A stretch of 64,000 nt of DNA from Paragyromitra xinjiangensis (Eukaryota > Ascomycota > Pezizomycetes > Pezizales > Discinaceae), in assembly GCA_038503065.1 (NCBI GenBank), contig JBCAMK010000007.1, forward strand, positions 1,116,001 through 1,180,000, written 5' to 3'. Each line of letters begins with the position of its first letter. Position 1 is the stretch's first letter. Below, piece after piece: positions 1 to 11,186 of the stretch. A program made the position numbers and the translations under genes. The notes under the pieces were generated by a model that saw nothing but the letters and a program-made list of their open reading frames with translations, was not told the origin of the DNA and ran no database searches.

Positions 1-785
1 AGGTACACCGTCTACGCTGTTCGTTCGCTGCATTCGCCACGGTTCGTGAGCAACTTCTCAGAACGGCCATGGGCGCTGGAAAAATGAAAAGGGAATGCAG
101 CCCATCAAAACGAACTATCTGCAGCTTCTGCATCAAGATTTCCCAACGGGCTTGCCTCGCTCCGTTCCCAGCAACTCATGTTCCAAGGAGTGTTCCCAGT
201 CGCCGAAAACAGAAGTTCCCTGTTCCGGTAACGCCAGCCTAAACCTTGCCCGCCCTGCCCAGTTGCCAAGGTCGCCCCGTATGCCACAGCATGCATGGCG
301 CACCAAACGTCATCGGCAGTAGCGAATAGCATGCTCAACCGTCAGCCTGCTGCATCTAGGATCCCTCCTGCTTCCTCCGTCCGTGCTGCTATCTATGGAT
401 AGGAAGGTATTTCGTCCGTCCGAAGGCTACAGCTACCTACATACTGCGCTCAAATTCACACCGTCTGCTCACGGCCCATATTGCGATAGTCTTGCAGAAA
501 CTCTTGCTCAATTGCATGATATTCCCGTACGCCATGGTTGCCCACTTACCTATCAATTGATCACCCATTTTTACTCCGACCGTTATCAATCGAAAACGAC
601 CCCCAATTCACATACAATTGTCCAATCGCTCCTTATCTCTAGGCCCACGCTGTCCACTACACCCACTCATAAACTACCACATACATACATACATATACAC
701 ACACATGTGAAAAATATAGACAAAATCGCAATAGCTCTTTCCTAAAACTACCTCGCCCCAATTCAGTATCCCCAAGAGCTTACTC
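1..785. other. Window start, no supported gene
   Basis: Short open frames occur on both strands (for example 95-322 and 383-745), but they have no recognisable domain and no splice-joined partner. A short TACA/CACA-rich simple-sequence tract lies around 683-710. The stretch is the 3' flank of the minus-strand ceramidase that ends at 786. Confidence 0.5.
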
Positions 786-3366
786 TCAAGCTACATTAAA
801 CATCCCCGAAACGCCTTCGAACGCAGTGATTTTCCCTCCAAAAAGCGCCTTTGAATCCCCATAGTATCTAATCCTATATTGCCCAGCCGGTGTACCCGAT
901 TCAACCGTCCACGTAATGGTAACTTCGCTTTGACCGGTCAAGCTTTCTGTCCTTTTCCATTGATAGACCAAATTCCAATCAGTGTCGTCTCTAACCCTAG
1001 TCCACGTCCCATCATTGTTCTTCCTCTCCACCACCGCGAACGTCCCCTCCAGTCTTAAGTTATTCCTCGGGTTCGCACCGACAAAGACTGCCTTTACCAT
1101 GGCGCCGATCTGGTATGGACCTACGACATCTGTCAGGACGCTCCCGAAACTCTTTCCTAATGGTGGACTATCCTGCACCACGCCAGTGATAAGCGAGATC
1201 GAATTATTGGTGTTGATCGGCGGGCTAGTGCCCGTCGGTAGCGGAGTTGACGGAAGCGTTGCGGCGAGGTACGGCGTGTAGGTCTTGTAGAGGGAAATGT
1301 ACGCTTCCAGGCTACAGTCCAAATCAAAATAGTCTAGGATTAGTAACTTGATGCAAGAATAACAGGCAAATTGCCAACTGGATTGAAAAAAAAAGATACA
1401 AGAAAAGCACAGAACACGTACGTAAATTGCCCGTAAAGTGTGCTGGCACCTTCGTATCTTTGTATTCCATACTCCTCTGGGGTTGCAATGTAGTGCGTGT
1501 ACGAATTGGCTGGTCCTCCGAGGACAATCCATCCAGATTCTTTACTAATTATTCCCAGTTTGTCGAGTTCTTCAGCTACAGCTACTTTCCAGCGACGTCC
1601 AGCCATTGTCGTGGCTTCACCAGGAGCCACGATGATGGTGAGCTGCCCTACGCGGAACATTTGAATATCGACGATATTTGGGGACCTAACGGATCCATTA
1701 CCAGATAATCAGTTCACGATCTTCTGCATGGAAGGAATTTTCAATATGCAAATCTCACGGCACGTGTAAAGCACGTGCGTTCGTGATGAAAGATCGCAGG
1801 AATCGCGAACACTAAAAAGAACCACTATACCAAGCATAGGGCTGATCCATTTCACCCACGTCCAGCAAAATCGGCTTTGGTTTATGACATTCGACCTGCT
1901 CCTTGCTCGGTGTCTTTATAAAACCCCTAACCAGTAACCAAAATGGGTTACTCGGCGAGCCAGGATCGTTCTGCGTGAAATCCGCAAAACCCGGCCAGTC
2001 CGTAGTTCCCGCTGCAAAACTGAACCCTAACGCGGCCTTACATGTTTTCCACATGGATCCGTTCGAGAGCTTAAATTGATACCCTGCTCCAAAATCTGTA
2101 AATGTATGGAGACTACGCACAATCCCGCCATCACCGGCTACGGGCGTCTGCGCACTAGCATAGATCTGCTTTGCACCAAGATACTGCTTCTCACCGATTA
2201 CGCGGCAGGATTCCGTGTCAGAGGTGCGGAATGCAGGTCCGCGGCCTCGACATTGTTGAGACACGCCATTACAGGTAGAGTCTTCGTATTTACATTCCAG
2301 ACCAGTATCCTGGCAGATCGGGCCGAGGGTATTTGGGGAGGTATCACCAACGTTAGCTTGGGAGAATCCAGCCACGAAGCCGTTTCCGATATCTTTCTCA
2401 AGTTGAAGTGCTGCATATCCTTTATTATCGCCAGCAATGAGTGTGTTATTTCCGTAGAGAGAAGTCCCATGGACGGGAAACCAATTCAAGAGGCTGTTCC
2501 AAATAACTGAGTTAGTAAATGATAAGTAATGGCAACATAGGGATGATATCCCTCTGCTTAGAAAACTACGGACCCAAGTGGTGTTCCATCCTCTTTCTCA
2601 AAGGATAGGACGGTCATTTCTTTATCCACTTGCCCCCCAACAGACTCATATTTGGCTCGTTCGTCTACTGGGTTAGCCTCATATGCATAAGGGCTACGGT
2701 TGACATTGACGTCCGTCACAAGTCCCTTAGAAAGAGATAGGTGGCCTGGCGCAAGTGATGTATGGGCACGCTGAATAGAATAAACAATTCCTTCAACGAT
2801 AGCTGTATAAGACTGGGAATCAAACCCCTGGGTCGTTATTTGGGGTAGAAGGTAGTTGAGCCAAGCTCCTGAGACCCGAGTGATTAAAATAAGTTTAAGC
2901 TCTCTAAACCAAAAAACCATCCATGTCTCCTATATCAACCCAAAAAACCCTTAATAGAGTGCTCACCTGGACCTGCATGGCTATGCGTCCCCACTACCGC
3001 CACATTTGATTGTCCATAAACTCCGGGATATAGCTCCCCCAGCTTCTTCAAAACCCCATCCCGAATTGCTGTGTCCCCGCTTTGTACATCTACAGTGACG
3101 TAGACGAATCTATCGCTCGGCCTATTCACATCGGCAACAATGAAAGCTCTAGAGTGAATTCTTTGTCGAAGTCCTGTCCCTTTCTGTGAAAGGTCTGCAT
3201 AGCCCATCATCCCGATTTCTACCACTGGCCCTGTAACATCTCCCTTACCAACTCCAATAAGATACTTATCCCCTGTGGCTTGCCGGTATTGTTTCCTATG
3301 GTCGGATGGGCCCACGGAGGCGAGGCGTAATAGCCCTAGAAAGTAAACTATATGGGCGAAAAACAT
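786..3366 (-). CDS. Neutral (alkaline, non-lysosomal) ceramidase, secreted
   Basis: This enzyme hydrolyses the amide bond of ceramide to sphingosine and a fatty acid; the family acts outside the cell or at membranes. I place five exons on the minus strand: 3366-2967, 2868-2574, 2493-1831, 1685-1422 and 1311-786. They sum to 2148 nt, or 715 aa, the usual size for fungal members. Seen in order are a hydrophobic N-terminal signal-like stretch (about residues 1-18), the family start GVGKGDVTGP, a zinc-site histidine motif THSHAGPGE, NWFPVHGTSLYGNNTL with a second histidine, the nucleophile block NVGDTSPNTLGPICQDTG (serine of GDTSPN), PGEATTMAGRR, and a C-terminal beta-sandwich domain. Splices were chosen to restore family motifs, for example PYAW-SPNIVDIQMFRVGQL. 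The donor of exon 2 (GTCCGT) is weak. No disabling change is seen. Start ATG 3366 is chosen because it gives the signal peptide. Confidence 0.93.
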
Positions 3367-4580
3367 GCTTCCAGCTGAGCTGCGTTTCCCGCAGTTGGTG
3401 TTTTCGCGATCCTGTCAAATCCAGGCATTTAGTTATCCCACAGCCCTATACGTCACTCGCGGAGAATAAGATTAGGATAGCGAGTGGATCGCCACTTACC
3501 GCGGAGGTAAAATTCAATCAAGAGGAAGAACGCGATACGGCCGCCCTCTTTTGACCTACCTTTATAATATTCTCTTTGGCGCCTGTACCTGACTGTTGTG
3601 CTCCAAACCAACCCCGCACTCACACTCCACGGCTATAACCAAGCGAGGTGTATCGAGAGCTGAATGTTTTGTACCTTCTGAAAACATTCACCTGAACTCT
3701 AGGATAAACACGTGTAAAGGCGATGTGCTATGACGGTATTCCCGGAGTGCACATAACCGAGCAAGCCAAGCCTTGCTGGCAATTGATCTTCATTGATTGG
3801 TATCTTCCTTTACTCCTGCAGATCCAAGAAAAGCTTCTTCTAGACTCCTATTTCGGCTGTTTCCCGGGAACTAGAAAGGTGTTTGTTGGTCATATGCGCA
3901 TTTGAAGGTTTACTGGTCAAATATAAGCAAGTTATTTACTTGTAATTTTACGATGTATTCGGAATCGCAGGGACACTAAAGCCTGATATGTACAAACCCC
4001 GCTTCAGGTATTTAAAACGGAGAGACAAGAATAAACTTAATAACACCACATACAATACTATGCAGAGAGTTCATACTCTTAGAGTATTTTCCGTTCAGTA
4101 AATTCAGGGATTAATTCTATTTTAGACACAAAAACTAAAAATTACCTTTTTTAATCACGTGATTTATGGTAGTATGTATGAAGACTTGTTGGTGGAAGTT
4201 AGGGTTTACTTGATAGAGAATCAGGAGCGCTCGGCAATAGACTACACTTCTGAATGTCCTCAAAGAATGAAGATCAAGCTGTTTCAGAGCCGGTCTAATA
4301 ATTCACTGCCACTGTTATACGTAATGGATTTAATTTTATGGGTACTAATGCATGTTGTACAAACAGTGATTGAGGAGAAGGAAGGATTGGGTTTTTTTAC
4401 ATACATCCCAAAATTGGCATGTGATGGATTGGATGCCTAGTATAGCGACATGTTACTCTACAGCTGTTCCGCATAATATTGGTATCAGGGCCGGTTGGAA
4501 ATTCGGGTAAATTATAGGCAGAAATGCTCAGTAGAATCGCTACAGACACCTAAACTCTTGAAATCTAGTCCACATAGTCC
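3367..4580. other. Intergenic spacer, AT-rich
   Basis: This spacer lies between the ceramidase start and the 3' end of the minus-strand gene at 4581. It should contain the ceramidase promoter. The open frames at 3306-3554, 3723-3905 and 4159-4440 have no recognisable features and are treated as chance frames. Confidence 0.5.
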
Positions 4581-6425
4581 CTAACCAGCTGCCCCTGCAA
4601 GTGCCGCGATTATCTCAATGATTGTATCTCTCTTCTCCTTTTCTCCCTGCAGCATGCACAGCGCTGTCGCAACAACTAGATGCCTTAACCTTTCTTTCTC
4701 GGTACCGAAATCACTTTCCTTACCAGGCTTGACATGTGCACCAGTAGCTCGTTCCAGACCATAGTCATAAATCGTCAACCTCCCAGCCTTCCTCACCGCA
4801 GCTAAGCAAGTATATTTCGCGATTACCACTTGCCTCCCACCCTTTACTTTGTACTCCACTTTCTGCTTCTCCGATTGTGTAACACTGATGGCAGAGTCTC
4901 GACGGCTCATCAAAGATACAAAGCTAGCAAAGCTTCCCCGTCTTTTTAACCCCTGCTCCTTCGCATCCAATCCCTTATTATCTCGTTGTTCTCCTTTATC
5001 TTCGCCGTCATCTTCTGGGAGGAGAGCGACAAGCTTTAAGTGATTGAACTTTGACCAAGGCCCCAAGAACTTCTTCTCGTCCTTTACTGTCCCCGTGCCC
5101 TTCCACCTAAGATCAATTCCCTTATAGGCAAACTCATACTCCCTCGTCAGCCACCCAGACCACTTAAGCAATATGCTTCCTTCATCCAAAGAATCCGGTT
5201 TAAGGTGATCGGGCAAATCTTCAGGTTTCGGCCCTGCAGGAAGCATCGAATCAGAGAGTTCGGGGTCCGGCGTAGGAGGTGGTGCTGCTGTTATAGAACC
5301 AGCAGATAAGGTGCGCGAACGGAAAAGCACCCGTGCTTTCTCAGAAAAGCTGGTTGACCTATTGATTCTGTTGGCCACTTGCTCGGGGGTTACGGGCAAC
5401 GATTTTCGTCTTTTGATTTGCTCGATGACATATTCTTTCCCAGTCTCGCCAATTCTGCGCGCTCGCAACGGATACTTCGAGGCCAGGACTCCCCGGAGAT
5501 CAATCACACCGGGCTCATTCAATCCTTTCCACCTCCTTTCCGTTTCCTTATTCGTAGCATCTCCCCTCTCATCTTCCCCTTCGCAGAACCCGCTATCCAC
5601 TCGCTGACTCGTCTTCGGTTTTTCCTGCTCTTTGGCCTTACCCTTTTTCTTGCCCTCATCCTCTATGATGACAAAATCCAACCTCCAAGTCCTCCAAAAG
5701 AAGCTCCCCTCGATCAAACATACTACCGGCGCATTCTTATCACCACCGAAGCGCAGTGTCTGTGGGGGTTCATGGAACCAGAGAAACGGCGAATGTAAGT
5801 AATATGTTGCTTTCCTTGGATCAGTTTTACGGTCATCAGCCTTAATTTTCTTCGGCTCTGGAGAATCTGAACTACGAAGCCGCCGCACTAGCTTATTCTT
5901 AGATGGACAACAAAATCTCCGAAGGACCACAGGACCGACTTCCTCGCACAGCTGCTGAACAAGTTCAGTGTCTTTGATAGTGTGGACGGTGAAGTTACTA
6001 TCACGTTTTCCTGCATGATAGATGTGGTATACAGTTGACCGTGCGTCGTATTCTTCGTCGGTGATTGAGAGGTTGGTGACTGATGTAGCGCAACTGTATA
6101 TCCCATCATCACTAGCCTCTGATATTGAGCCAGGCCGTGACAAGAATACGGGCGATAGATTCGAGGACGAGGGACAGGGCAATGAATCCACTGCATTATT
6201 CCCAATTTGGTGTCCCGACTGGGGGGTTGGTGGTCGTGAGGGAGGTATGATTGTGAGAGTTACTGCAGGAATTGAATGTTCGGTGCTTTCAACCATGACT
6301 GTGGGCGCAGTGGTGGTCGCCATTGCTATTCGCATTGTGTGACAATGGATCACGGATGCTTTCCTTCCGTTGAGGGAGAAATTTCCCCGGATATATCGTC
6401 TTTGTCTCCTTCCAAGAAGTTTCAT
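4581..6425 (-). CDS. Conserved-looking fungal protein of unknown function, 614 aa
   Basis: This is a single uninterrupted frame of 614 codons from ATG 6425. Internal methionines near residues 31 and 35 are alternative starts, and the one opening MATTTAPTV looks plausible. The N-terminal 100 residues are Ser/Thr/Pro-rich and probably disordered. Two folded-looking blocks follow: residues ~125-250 (TVYHIYHAGKRDSNFTVHT; HSPFLWFHEPPQTLRFGGDK) and ~420-610 (ILLKWSGWLTREYEFAYKG; GRQVVIAKYTCLAAVRKAGR; HLVVATALCMLQGEKEKRD). They are separated by a charged Lys/Glu-rich low-complexity stretch. The Trp/Tyr-rich beta-strand pattern is reminiscent of tubby-like/LOR-type fungal proteins, but this is only an impression. 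No membrane segment is seen. The length without stops and the non-random composition support a real gene. Confidence 0.75.
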   Translation of the reverse strand: MKLLGRRQRRYIRGNFSLNGRKASVIHCHTMRIAMATTTAPTVMVESTEHSIPAVTLTIIPPSRPPTPQSGHQIGNNAVDSLPCPSSSNLSPVFLSRPGSISEASDDGIYSCATSVTNLSITDEEYDARSTVYHIYHAGKRDSNFTVHTIKDTELVQQLCEEVGPVVLRRFCCPSKNKLVRRLRSSDSPEPKKIKADDRKTDPRKATYYLHSPFLWFHEPPQTLRFGGDKNAPVVCLIEGSFFWRTWRLDFVIIEDEGKKKGKAKEQEKPKTSQRVDSGFCEGEDERGDATNKETERRWKGLNEPGVIDLRGVLASKYPLRARRIGETGKEYVIEQIKRRKSLPVTPEQVANRINRSTSFSEKARVLFRSRTLSAGSITAAPPPTPDPELSDSMLPAGPKPEDLPDHLKPDSLDEGSILLKWSGWLTREYEFAYKGIDLRWKGTGTVKDEKKFLGPWSKFNHLKLVALLPEDDGEDKGEQRDNKGLDAKEQGLKRRGSFASFVSLMSRRDSAISVTQSEKQKVEYKVKGGRQVVIAKYTCLAAVRKAGRLTIYDYGLERATGAHVKPGKESDFGTEKERLRHLVVATALCMLQGEKEKRDTIIEIIAALAGAAG

Positions 6426-6445
6426 TAATTATCTCATCATCATCT

Positions 6446-6454
6446 AGGGTTAGG
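6446..6454 (-). promoter_or_regulatory. Telobox-like motif upstream of the 614-aa protein gene
   Basis: AGGGTTAGG on the + strand (CCTAACCCT in the gene's sense) lies about 20 bp upstream of the ATG at 6425. The same AACCCTAA-like word recurs near other gene starts in this window. A role in transcription is inferred from that placement, not shown. Confidence 0.35.
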
Positions 6455-7748
6455 TTGACACGCTCACGAAACCCTATCGATTAGGTCCTGATCTGTCTTC
6501 CAAGACAGCTGTTCCGTTACAGTAAGCTCGTAATAACTGGGCTGTGTTTCGTGTCACGTGGGACAAACTCCGGATGTCTTCGATCACGGCTTGGTCAAAG
6601 CATTTCGGGGAGTGCGCCTTGCGTGAAAGTTGTGTGGCAAGATGCATCCGCTATTGGCTCCAGCTTCAACGATGAACACAAGAGATTTTGTTTCGCATTT
6701 TGTGAATTGTGATGTGCAAACGATCGATGGGAGTCGAAGTGCAACCGATAGATGCAGATGCTCATCCAGTGATCTCCTTGTGCTTCGATGAGGTAAGTTT
6801 TTCCGCGGTGAATTGTTTCCCGTGATATTTAAAATATCCCTGGCGTCGCTACACTAAATAAATAAGTGCTTAAGCCAGTTCTCGCTTTCATAGAAATGTT
6901 GGGGTTTGTATGGAGCTGGCCGCGGGGTCTTTTTGATCGACATTCCCCCTTTTCTTATGGCAGGGAATCTGGAAGCTCTATGCGAATTATGTTGCGGCAC
7001 AGAGCTTAGCAATCGGTAACTGGGTTTCTGGCTTATAAGTTGTGAACGGGCCTAATAATTCGGTAGATCTGCGAGAGGGAGATATCTCTTGAAGTTCTTC
7101 TATGATAGGCACCGTTGCCGCCCATCGCTATCGTATTCCATAATGCAGGATCCCGAAACTGGTTTCGCCGCTTTACCCCCATGTATTGGTCGGCCAGAGC
7201 ACCGCATCTCCTTCCAATCCCGAGTGATGTAGAATATTACACGAAGAGCCATATTTGCCATTCGGGTTTCTACGATCATAGACTTACCATTCATCAGGGG
7301 GTTGGCGTGTTTAGCTATAACGTATTTGACTGGGTTGTGGGTCAGACGGGGTTGTGGGTCGCATGGCAACAGGCCAAAATTGTCAAATTCTTAGGAATCA
7401 CCTACTCAAACATGGCATCAAAAGCTCTTGGTTTAGTATAATATTTTTGCTATTATACCAAGTTCCTTATGTAGAATCTTCTGGCCTTTTCACAGAGAGA
7501 TTTTCTCCAAAACTCATAAAGTTGTGAATGGGGTCCACAATTCCCTACAGATTCTTACATAGCAACCACTGGCCACAGCACTAACCCCACTGAAAATTGG
7601 GTTAATCAGTTGTAGTTTTTTTTGGAGGGTGTCTCAGTCATAGTTGGTTTTATCTAGGTGTTGTGAATCTTGTGATTTGATTTTTGAGCAGTTTTTGTGG
7701 TGGTCCTACAACTTCAATTTCACAAAAATTTGGTGTGGTTTTGACCGA
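6455..7748. other. Intergenic region, no supported gene
   Basis: The region is AT-rich with short random frames (7100-7369 minus, 7115-7441 plus) that have no recognisable domain. An imperfect hairpin (CTTGG...TATAATA / TATTATA...CCAAG) lies at 7427-7462. Confidence 0.5.
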
Positions 7749-8107
7749 CTGTCACGGCTCGGGTAGTTTAGTTGGTTCTATGTTGTTCGGTTGTTAGGAC
7801 TATGCGTTGCAGGATTAGTGTTGGGATTTCCTTATTCGGTTATGGGTTTATGTCGGTCGGAAGGTTTCGGTTGCGTTGTGTTTCCTTGTTTGGTAATGCT
7901 TGTTCGGATGTGAGTCATGTAGATGAGAAGGAAGGGTTTAGGGTTGATGGATTCAGGGGGATAAATAGGCGAGCTGTTGGCGAGTGTTGGTGGTTTCTTT
8001 CCTTTCTTCTCTATCCTGTATCTTGTTCAATACACCTCGTACAACCCTTGAACCACGGCCAACCCACGTCCGTAGCAATCTCTTGAACTTAGAGTATATT
8101 GTGTGAC
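7749..8107 (+). repeat. Possible solo LTR or LTR remnant of a retrotransposon
   Basis: The segment begins TGTCACGGCTCGGG and ends near ATTGTGTGAC, so its ends form a short TGTCAC/GTGAC inverted repeat. Inside, a TATA-like ATAAATAGG (about 7960-7968) is followed by a pyrimidine-rich stretch (TTTCTTTCCTTTCTTCTC) and AC-rich sequence, the arrangement typical of fungal LTR promoters. I see no clean terminal CA and no convincing target duplication. It directly abuts the left end of the inverted-repeat element at 8102, so the boundary is uncertain. Confidence 0.38.
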
Positions 8108-9886
8108 GGATAGTCACCGTGCACTAAGTACCTGGTTCATCAGCAAAAAAAAAATGTCGCCCCGACACTTTCTTGTCTTCCGGAAGGCCATATTCCGCCC
8201 GCTGTGTTTGTGGCCTTCCCTACAACCTGCGCGAATGGTCCGAAAGCTACAGCGGCGCAGGCTGCGCAACGTCCGGCCTCCTGGCGCTCTGCAGGTCAGC
8301 TGCGACCACCCACGCCCGGATGCGCACTTAATAAATCCACGCCTACCCATCGACTCATGCTCCCTGAACTCGGACTTAAGAAAATTCACCTCGCCTCCCT
8401 CCGCGCACTTAGCCGATTTTCAAAATCTCCAGGTCGCTTAGTAATCGCTTAGTAGTCGCCATGCCGTCGCCAAAGCAACGCCTAATAAGACACCAATCTC
8501 CACCTCTCCCGTCCTTCCTACTATTGCTTCCCCCTATTCCCTCCCACCCATCCCCTATTCACTCCCACCCATCCCCTACCTCGCTGTACCGCTGACATCG
8601 CGACATTTAGGTTCAAGAATGAGCTCGCTTGCAAAGAACCTCCTGCGTAACGTCTTGATTCCGTTTATTTGACTCCCGCCGATATGCCTCCTGCACTCGC
8701 TTCGATCCGCTGGTTCAGCCTTCCTCTCGCTTCCGCATGTCGAGCTCAATATGCTGATCGATTCGCTGCAGCAGCTTCCGCTGCCTGTGCCATATGGTCA
8801 ATTCGCTGCCTGAGCTTCCTCCGCCTCCGCCAATTGGTCAATTCGCTGCTGCAGCCTCCGCTGCCTCCGCCATATGGTCAATTCGCTGCAGCAGCCTCCG
8901 CTGCCTCCGCCATATGGTCAATTCGCTGCCTGAGCTTCCGCTGCCTCTGCCAATTGATCGATTCGCTGCTGCAGCCTCTGCAGCCTCCGCCATATGGTCG
9001 ATCCGCTGCCTGAGCTTCCGCCGCCTCCTGGAGGTCGTCGATCCGCTGCCTGAGCTTCCTCCGCCTCCGCCAATTGGTCAATTCGCTGCTGCAGCCTCCG
9101 CTGCCTCCGCCATATGGTCAATTCGCTGCCTGAGCTTCCGCCGCCTCAGTCAATTGATCGATTCGCTGCAGCAGCCTCCGCTGCCTGCGCCATATGGTCA
9201 ATTCGCTGCCTGAGCTTCCGCCGCCTCAGTCAATTGATCGATTCGCTGCAGCAGCTTCCGCTGCCTGCGCCATATGGTCAATTCGCTGCCTGAGCTTCCG
9301 CCGCCTCCGCCAATTGATCGATTCGCTGCTGCAGCCTCTGCAGCCTCCGCCATATGGTCGATCCGCTGCCTGAGCTTCCGCCGCCTCCCGAGGTCGTCAA
9401 TTCGCCGCCTGAGCCTTCCGCCGCCTCCGCCAGGTCGTCGATTCGATGCTCAACCCCCCTACCCATGTAGTACGAAGAACAAATACATGTACATATAGAA
9501 CTATATATAGATCCACGTAAATAATAGAACGATTGTAAACAAAGATATGGTGCCAGGCCAGTGAAAACTCCCAAACCTAGCCCATAGGGCGACCTGCTGA
9601 AAATGCGATTCTGCGCGCGCCGCTCTCCCCTCGCTGTCCTCCGCACGCCGTCAACCTCCGTGGTCGCCTGCATTAGCCTCTCGAACCTGTGCGCGCCCAC
9701 GCCGACCTCCTGCAGTTTGTCGCCCAGACGTGAAGAGCAAATTTTACAGCCTGAGGGAGGGCTATATTCCGCCCAGACCGCCTGGGGCGCCTGATGCATT
9801 GGGCGGACCGGGCGACAATCCGTTTTTTTGCTGATGTTGAGTTACGTGATACCTATATTTCCTCGCCTCGCAACCCGTCCGTAACA
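8102..9886. mobile_element. Degenerate inverted-repeat element carrying the minisatellite
   Basis: The left end (8102-8165) and the reverse complement of the right end (9886-9810) share three blocks. These are the outer TGTGACGGA / TGTTACGGA, then CATCAGCAAAAAAA at 8139 and 9833, then TGTCGCCC. The spacing between the first two blocks differs by about 13 bp. The interior is GC-rich, unlike the AT-rich surroundings, and holds the 40-bp tandem repeat. No transposase frame and no target-site duplication were recognised. Reading it as a decayed non-autonomous DNA transposon is an inference; two opposed copies of another repeat would look similar. Confidence 0.45.
8761..9437. repeat. 40-bp minisatellite, about 17 units
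   Basis: Units start at 8761 and follow every 40 bp (8801, 8841 ... 9361), with the last two slightly shortened. Two main types mostly alternate. Type A begins ATTCGCTGCWGCAGC and carries CATATGGTC; type B begins ATTCGCTGCCTGAGCTTCC and mostly carries CAATTGATC or CAATTGGTC. Units 7, 16 and 17 instead carry a GGTCGTC variant. Most units thus carry a 6-bp palindrome at a fixed offset. Because 40 is not a multiple of three, any reading frame cycles through all phases over 120 bp. This yields Ala/Pro/Leu-rich translations in several frames on both strands; I do not regard these as genes. Confidence 0.9.
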
Positions 9887-9935
9887 CCGACCCATTACCC
9901 CGTCTGACCCAGAACCCCGTCAAATACGTTATATA

Positions 9936-10396
9936 CTGTACTAGGACAAAAGTTTTTGTAAGTATGCTGTTTTACACCAAAAGTAGCCACTTTGGCAGTG
10001 CCAGAAGTACAGTCCGCCCATAGCGAAAAAAGCCCAGAACTTGGCAGGGATTTGGAAAATATTTGAGCAGTATCCTCTAATTTTTCTAGCTTTTCTAGTG
10101 TTTCCCCTAAGTGGTTATGGTTGTTTGAGTCTTGAGGAGTCTAGAATTCATTGATTTTGTGTGGAAACACATACAAATCTTCCATAGCAACAGGGTTCAG
10201 CAACAAAATATTTTCTAGCACTCAAAGGATTTACTTTCTCCTTCTAAAACTTCTCAAGAATAATCTTTACATAGTTAATTTATCCCAATGGCATATCCTA
10301 ATTTAATTCATTGAGTCCTGAGTGTTGTGGAGGTAGTGGAATAAGGCTACTTTTGGTGTAAACCGCCTAATTACGAAAACTTTTGTCCAGTCATTG
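9936..10396. mobile_element. MITE, 461 bp, ~52-bp TIRs, TA duplication
   Basis: Left TIR 9936-9988 and right TIR 10345-10396 are inverted copies. They share GGACAAAAGTTTT near the outside and TTTACACCAAAAGTAGCC inside, with a few differences between. TA lies immediately outside both ends (9934-9935 and 10397-10398), as expected for Tc1/mariner-type insertion. The interior is AT-rich with no open transposase frame, so this is a non-autonomous deletion derivative or MITE. Confidence 0.88.
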
Positions 10397-10952
10397 TATG
10401 TTTATGTTATTCCCTAAAGCACGTCAGCTAAGGCTACCCGCTCAGTGTCGATCAGTCCATAGCTGCGCCTTTTTGGATAGCATTACCTACGAGAGATCCC
10501 CATTACTGACGCTCTCTGATTTTATTTCTCTTGATGCTATCTTCGGCTACCGTAAAATATCCCCGCATCATTGGGAAGAGCGATCACGAATTACGCAATC
10601 ATTTGTAAGAAGGTGTTATAATCGGGAGGAGGTTGATAAGGATATCTTTTCGAGAGGTGCTTCCTTTTGTTTCGAAACTGGCCTGCCAGTTCGACCAATT
10701 TCCTGTTTCTTCATCTCCTCAGTCAAGAGCATTTGTTTCCCTCTTACTCCCTTGTCACATCCCAGTTACGTCCCTTTGTGGGGGGCTTCTTAAAAGCATG
10801 CTATCAATATTGTTCAGCCCTCCCGGCCCCAGGTCTGTGGTATCAAGTTTCAAATTTCAAGAATTAATTCCCTGCAGGTAAACTCAGCACCAATCGCATC
10901 CCCCTTTCTAGCACTGTAGGCACATGCGAAGGTGCGGATCATGTCGTTTGTA

Positions 10953-11186
10953 CTACGGGTGTAAGGGTAAGTCTGATGGCAGGTGGCGGCGCACGTAAGA
11001 GTTCCCAATTCTCCCCCTTCCACATCTCCCTGAGAGACCTGATAAAGATGTTAAAAGATCAAGAATGCTATGTGCTAAACACCAAACCAAGTTAGTTGGT
11101 AAAAGTATGAAATTATAGCGAGCTTGAGTCCCTCGAGAAAAGTGCTTCACCGCCACCTGTTATCAGACTTACCCCTACACCCGTAG
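10953..11186. mobile_element. MITE, 234 bp, ~38-bp TIRs, TA duplication
   Basis: The left end CTACGGGTGTAAGGGTAAGT and the right end (reverse complement CTACGGGTGTAGGGGTAAGT) match across about 38 bp with a few mismatches. They continue through CTGATRRCAGGTGGCGG. TA dinucleotides flank both ends (10951-10952 and 11187-11188). There is no coding capacity. The type is Tc1/mariner-like, and the TIR sequence differs from that of the element at 9936. Confidence 0.87.

Noticed and set aside
8669..9498. Ala/Pro/Leu-rich open frames on both strands
   Set aside because: They are produced by the 40-bp tandem repeat, which reads through in several phases; no start context or domain, so not called as genes.
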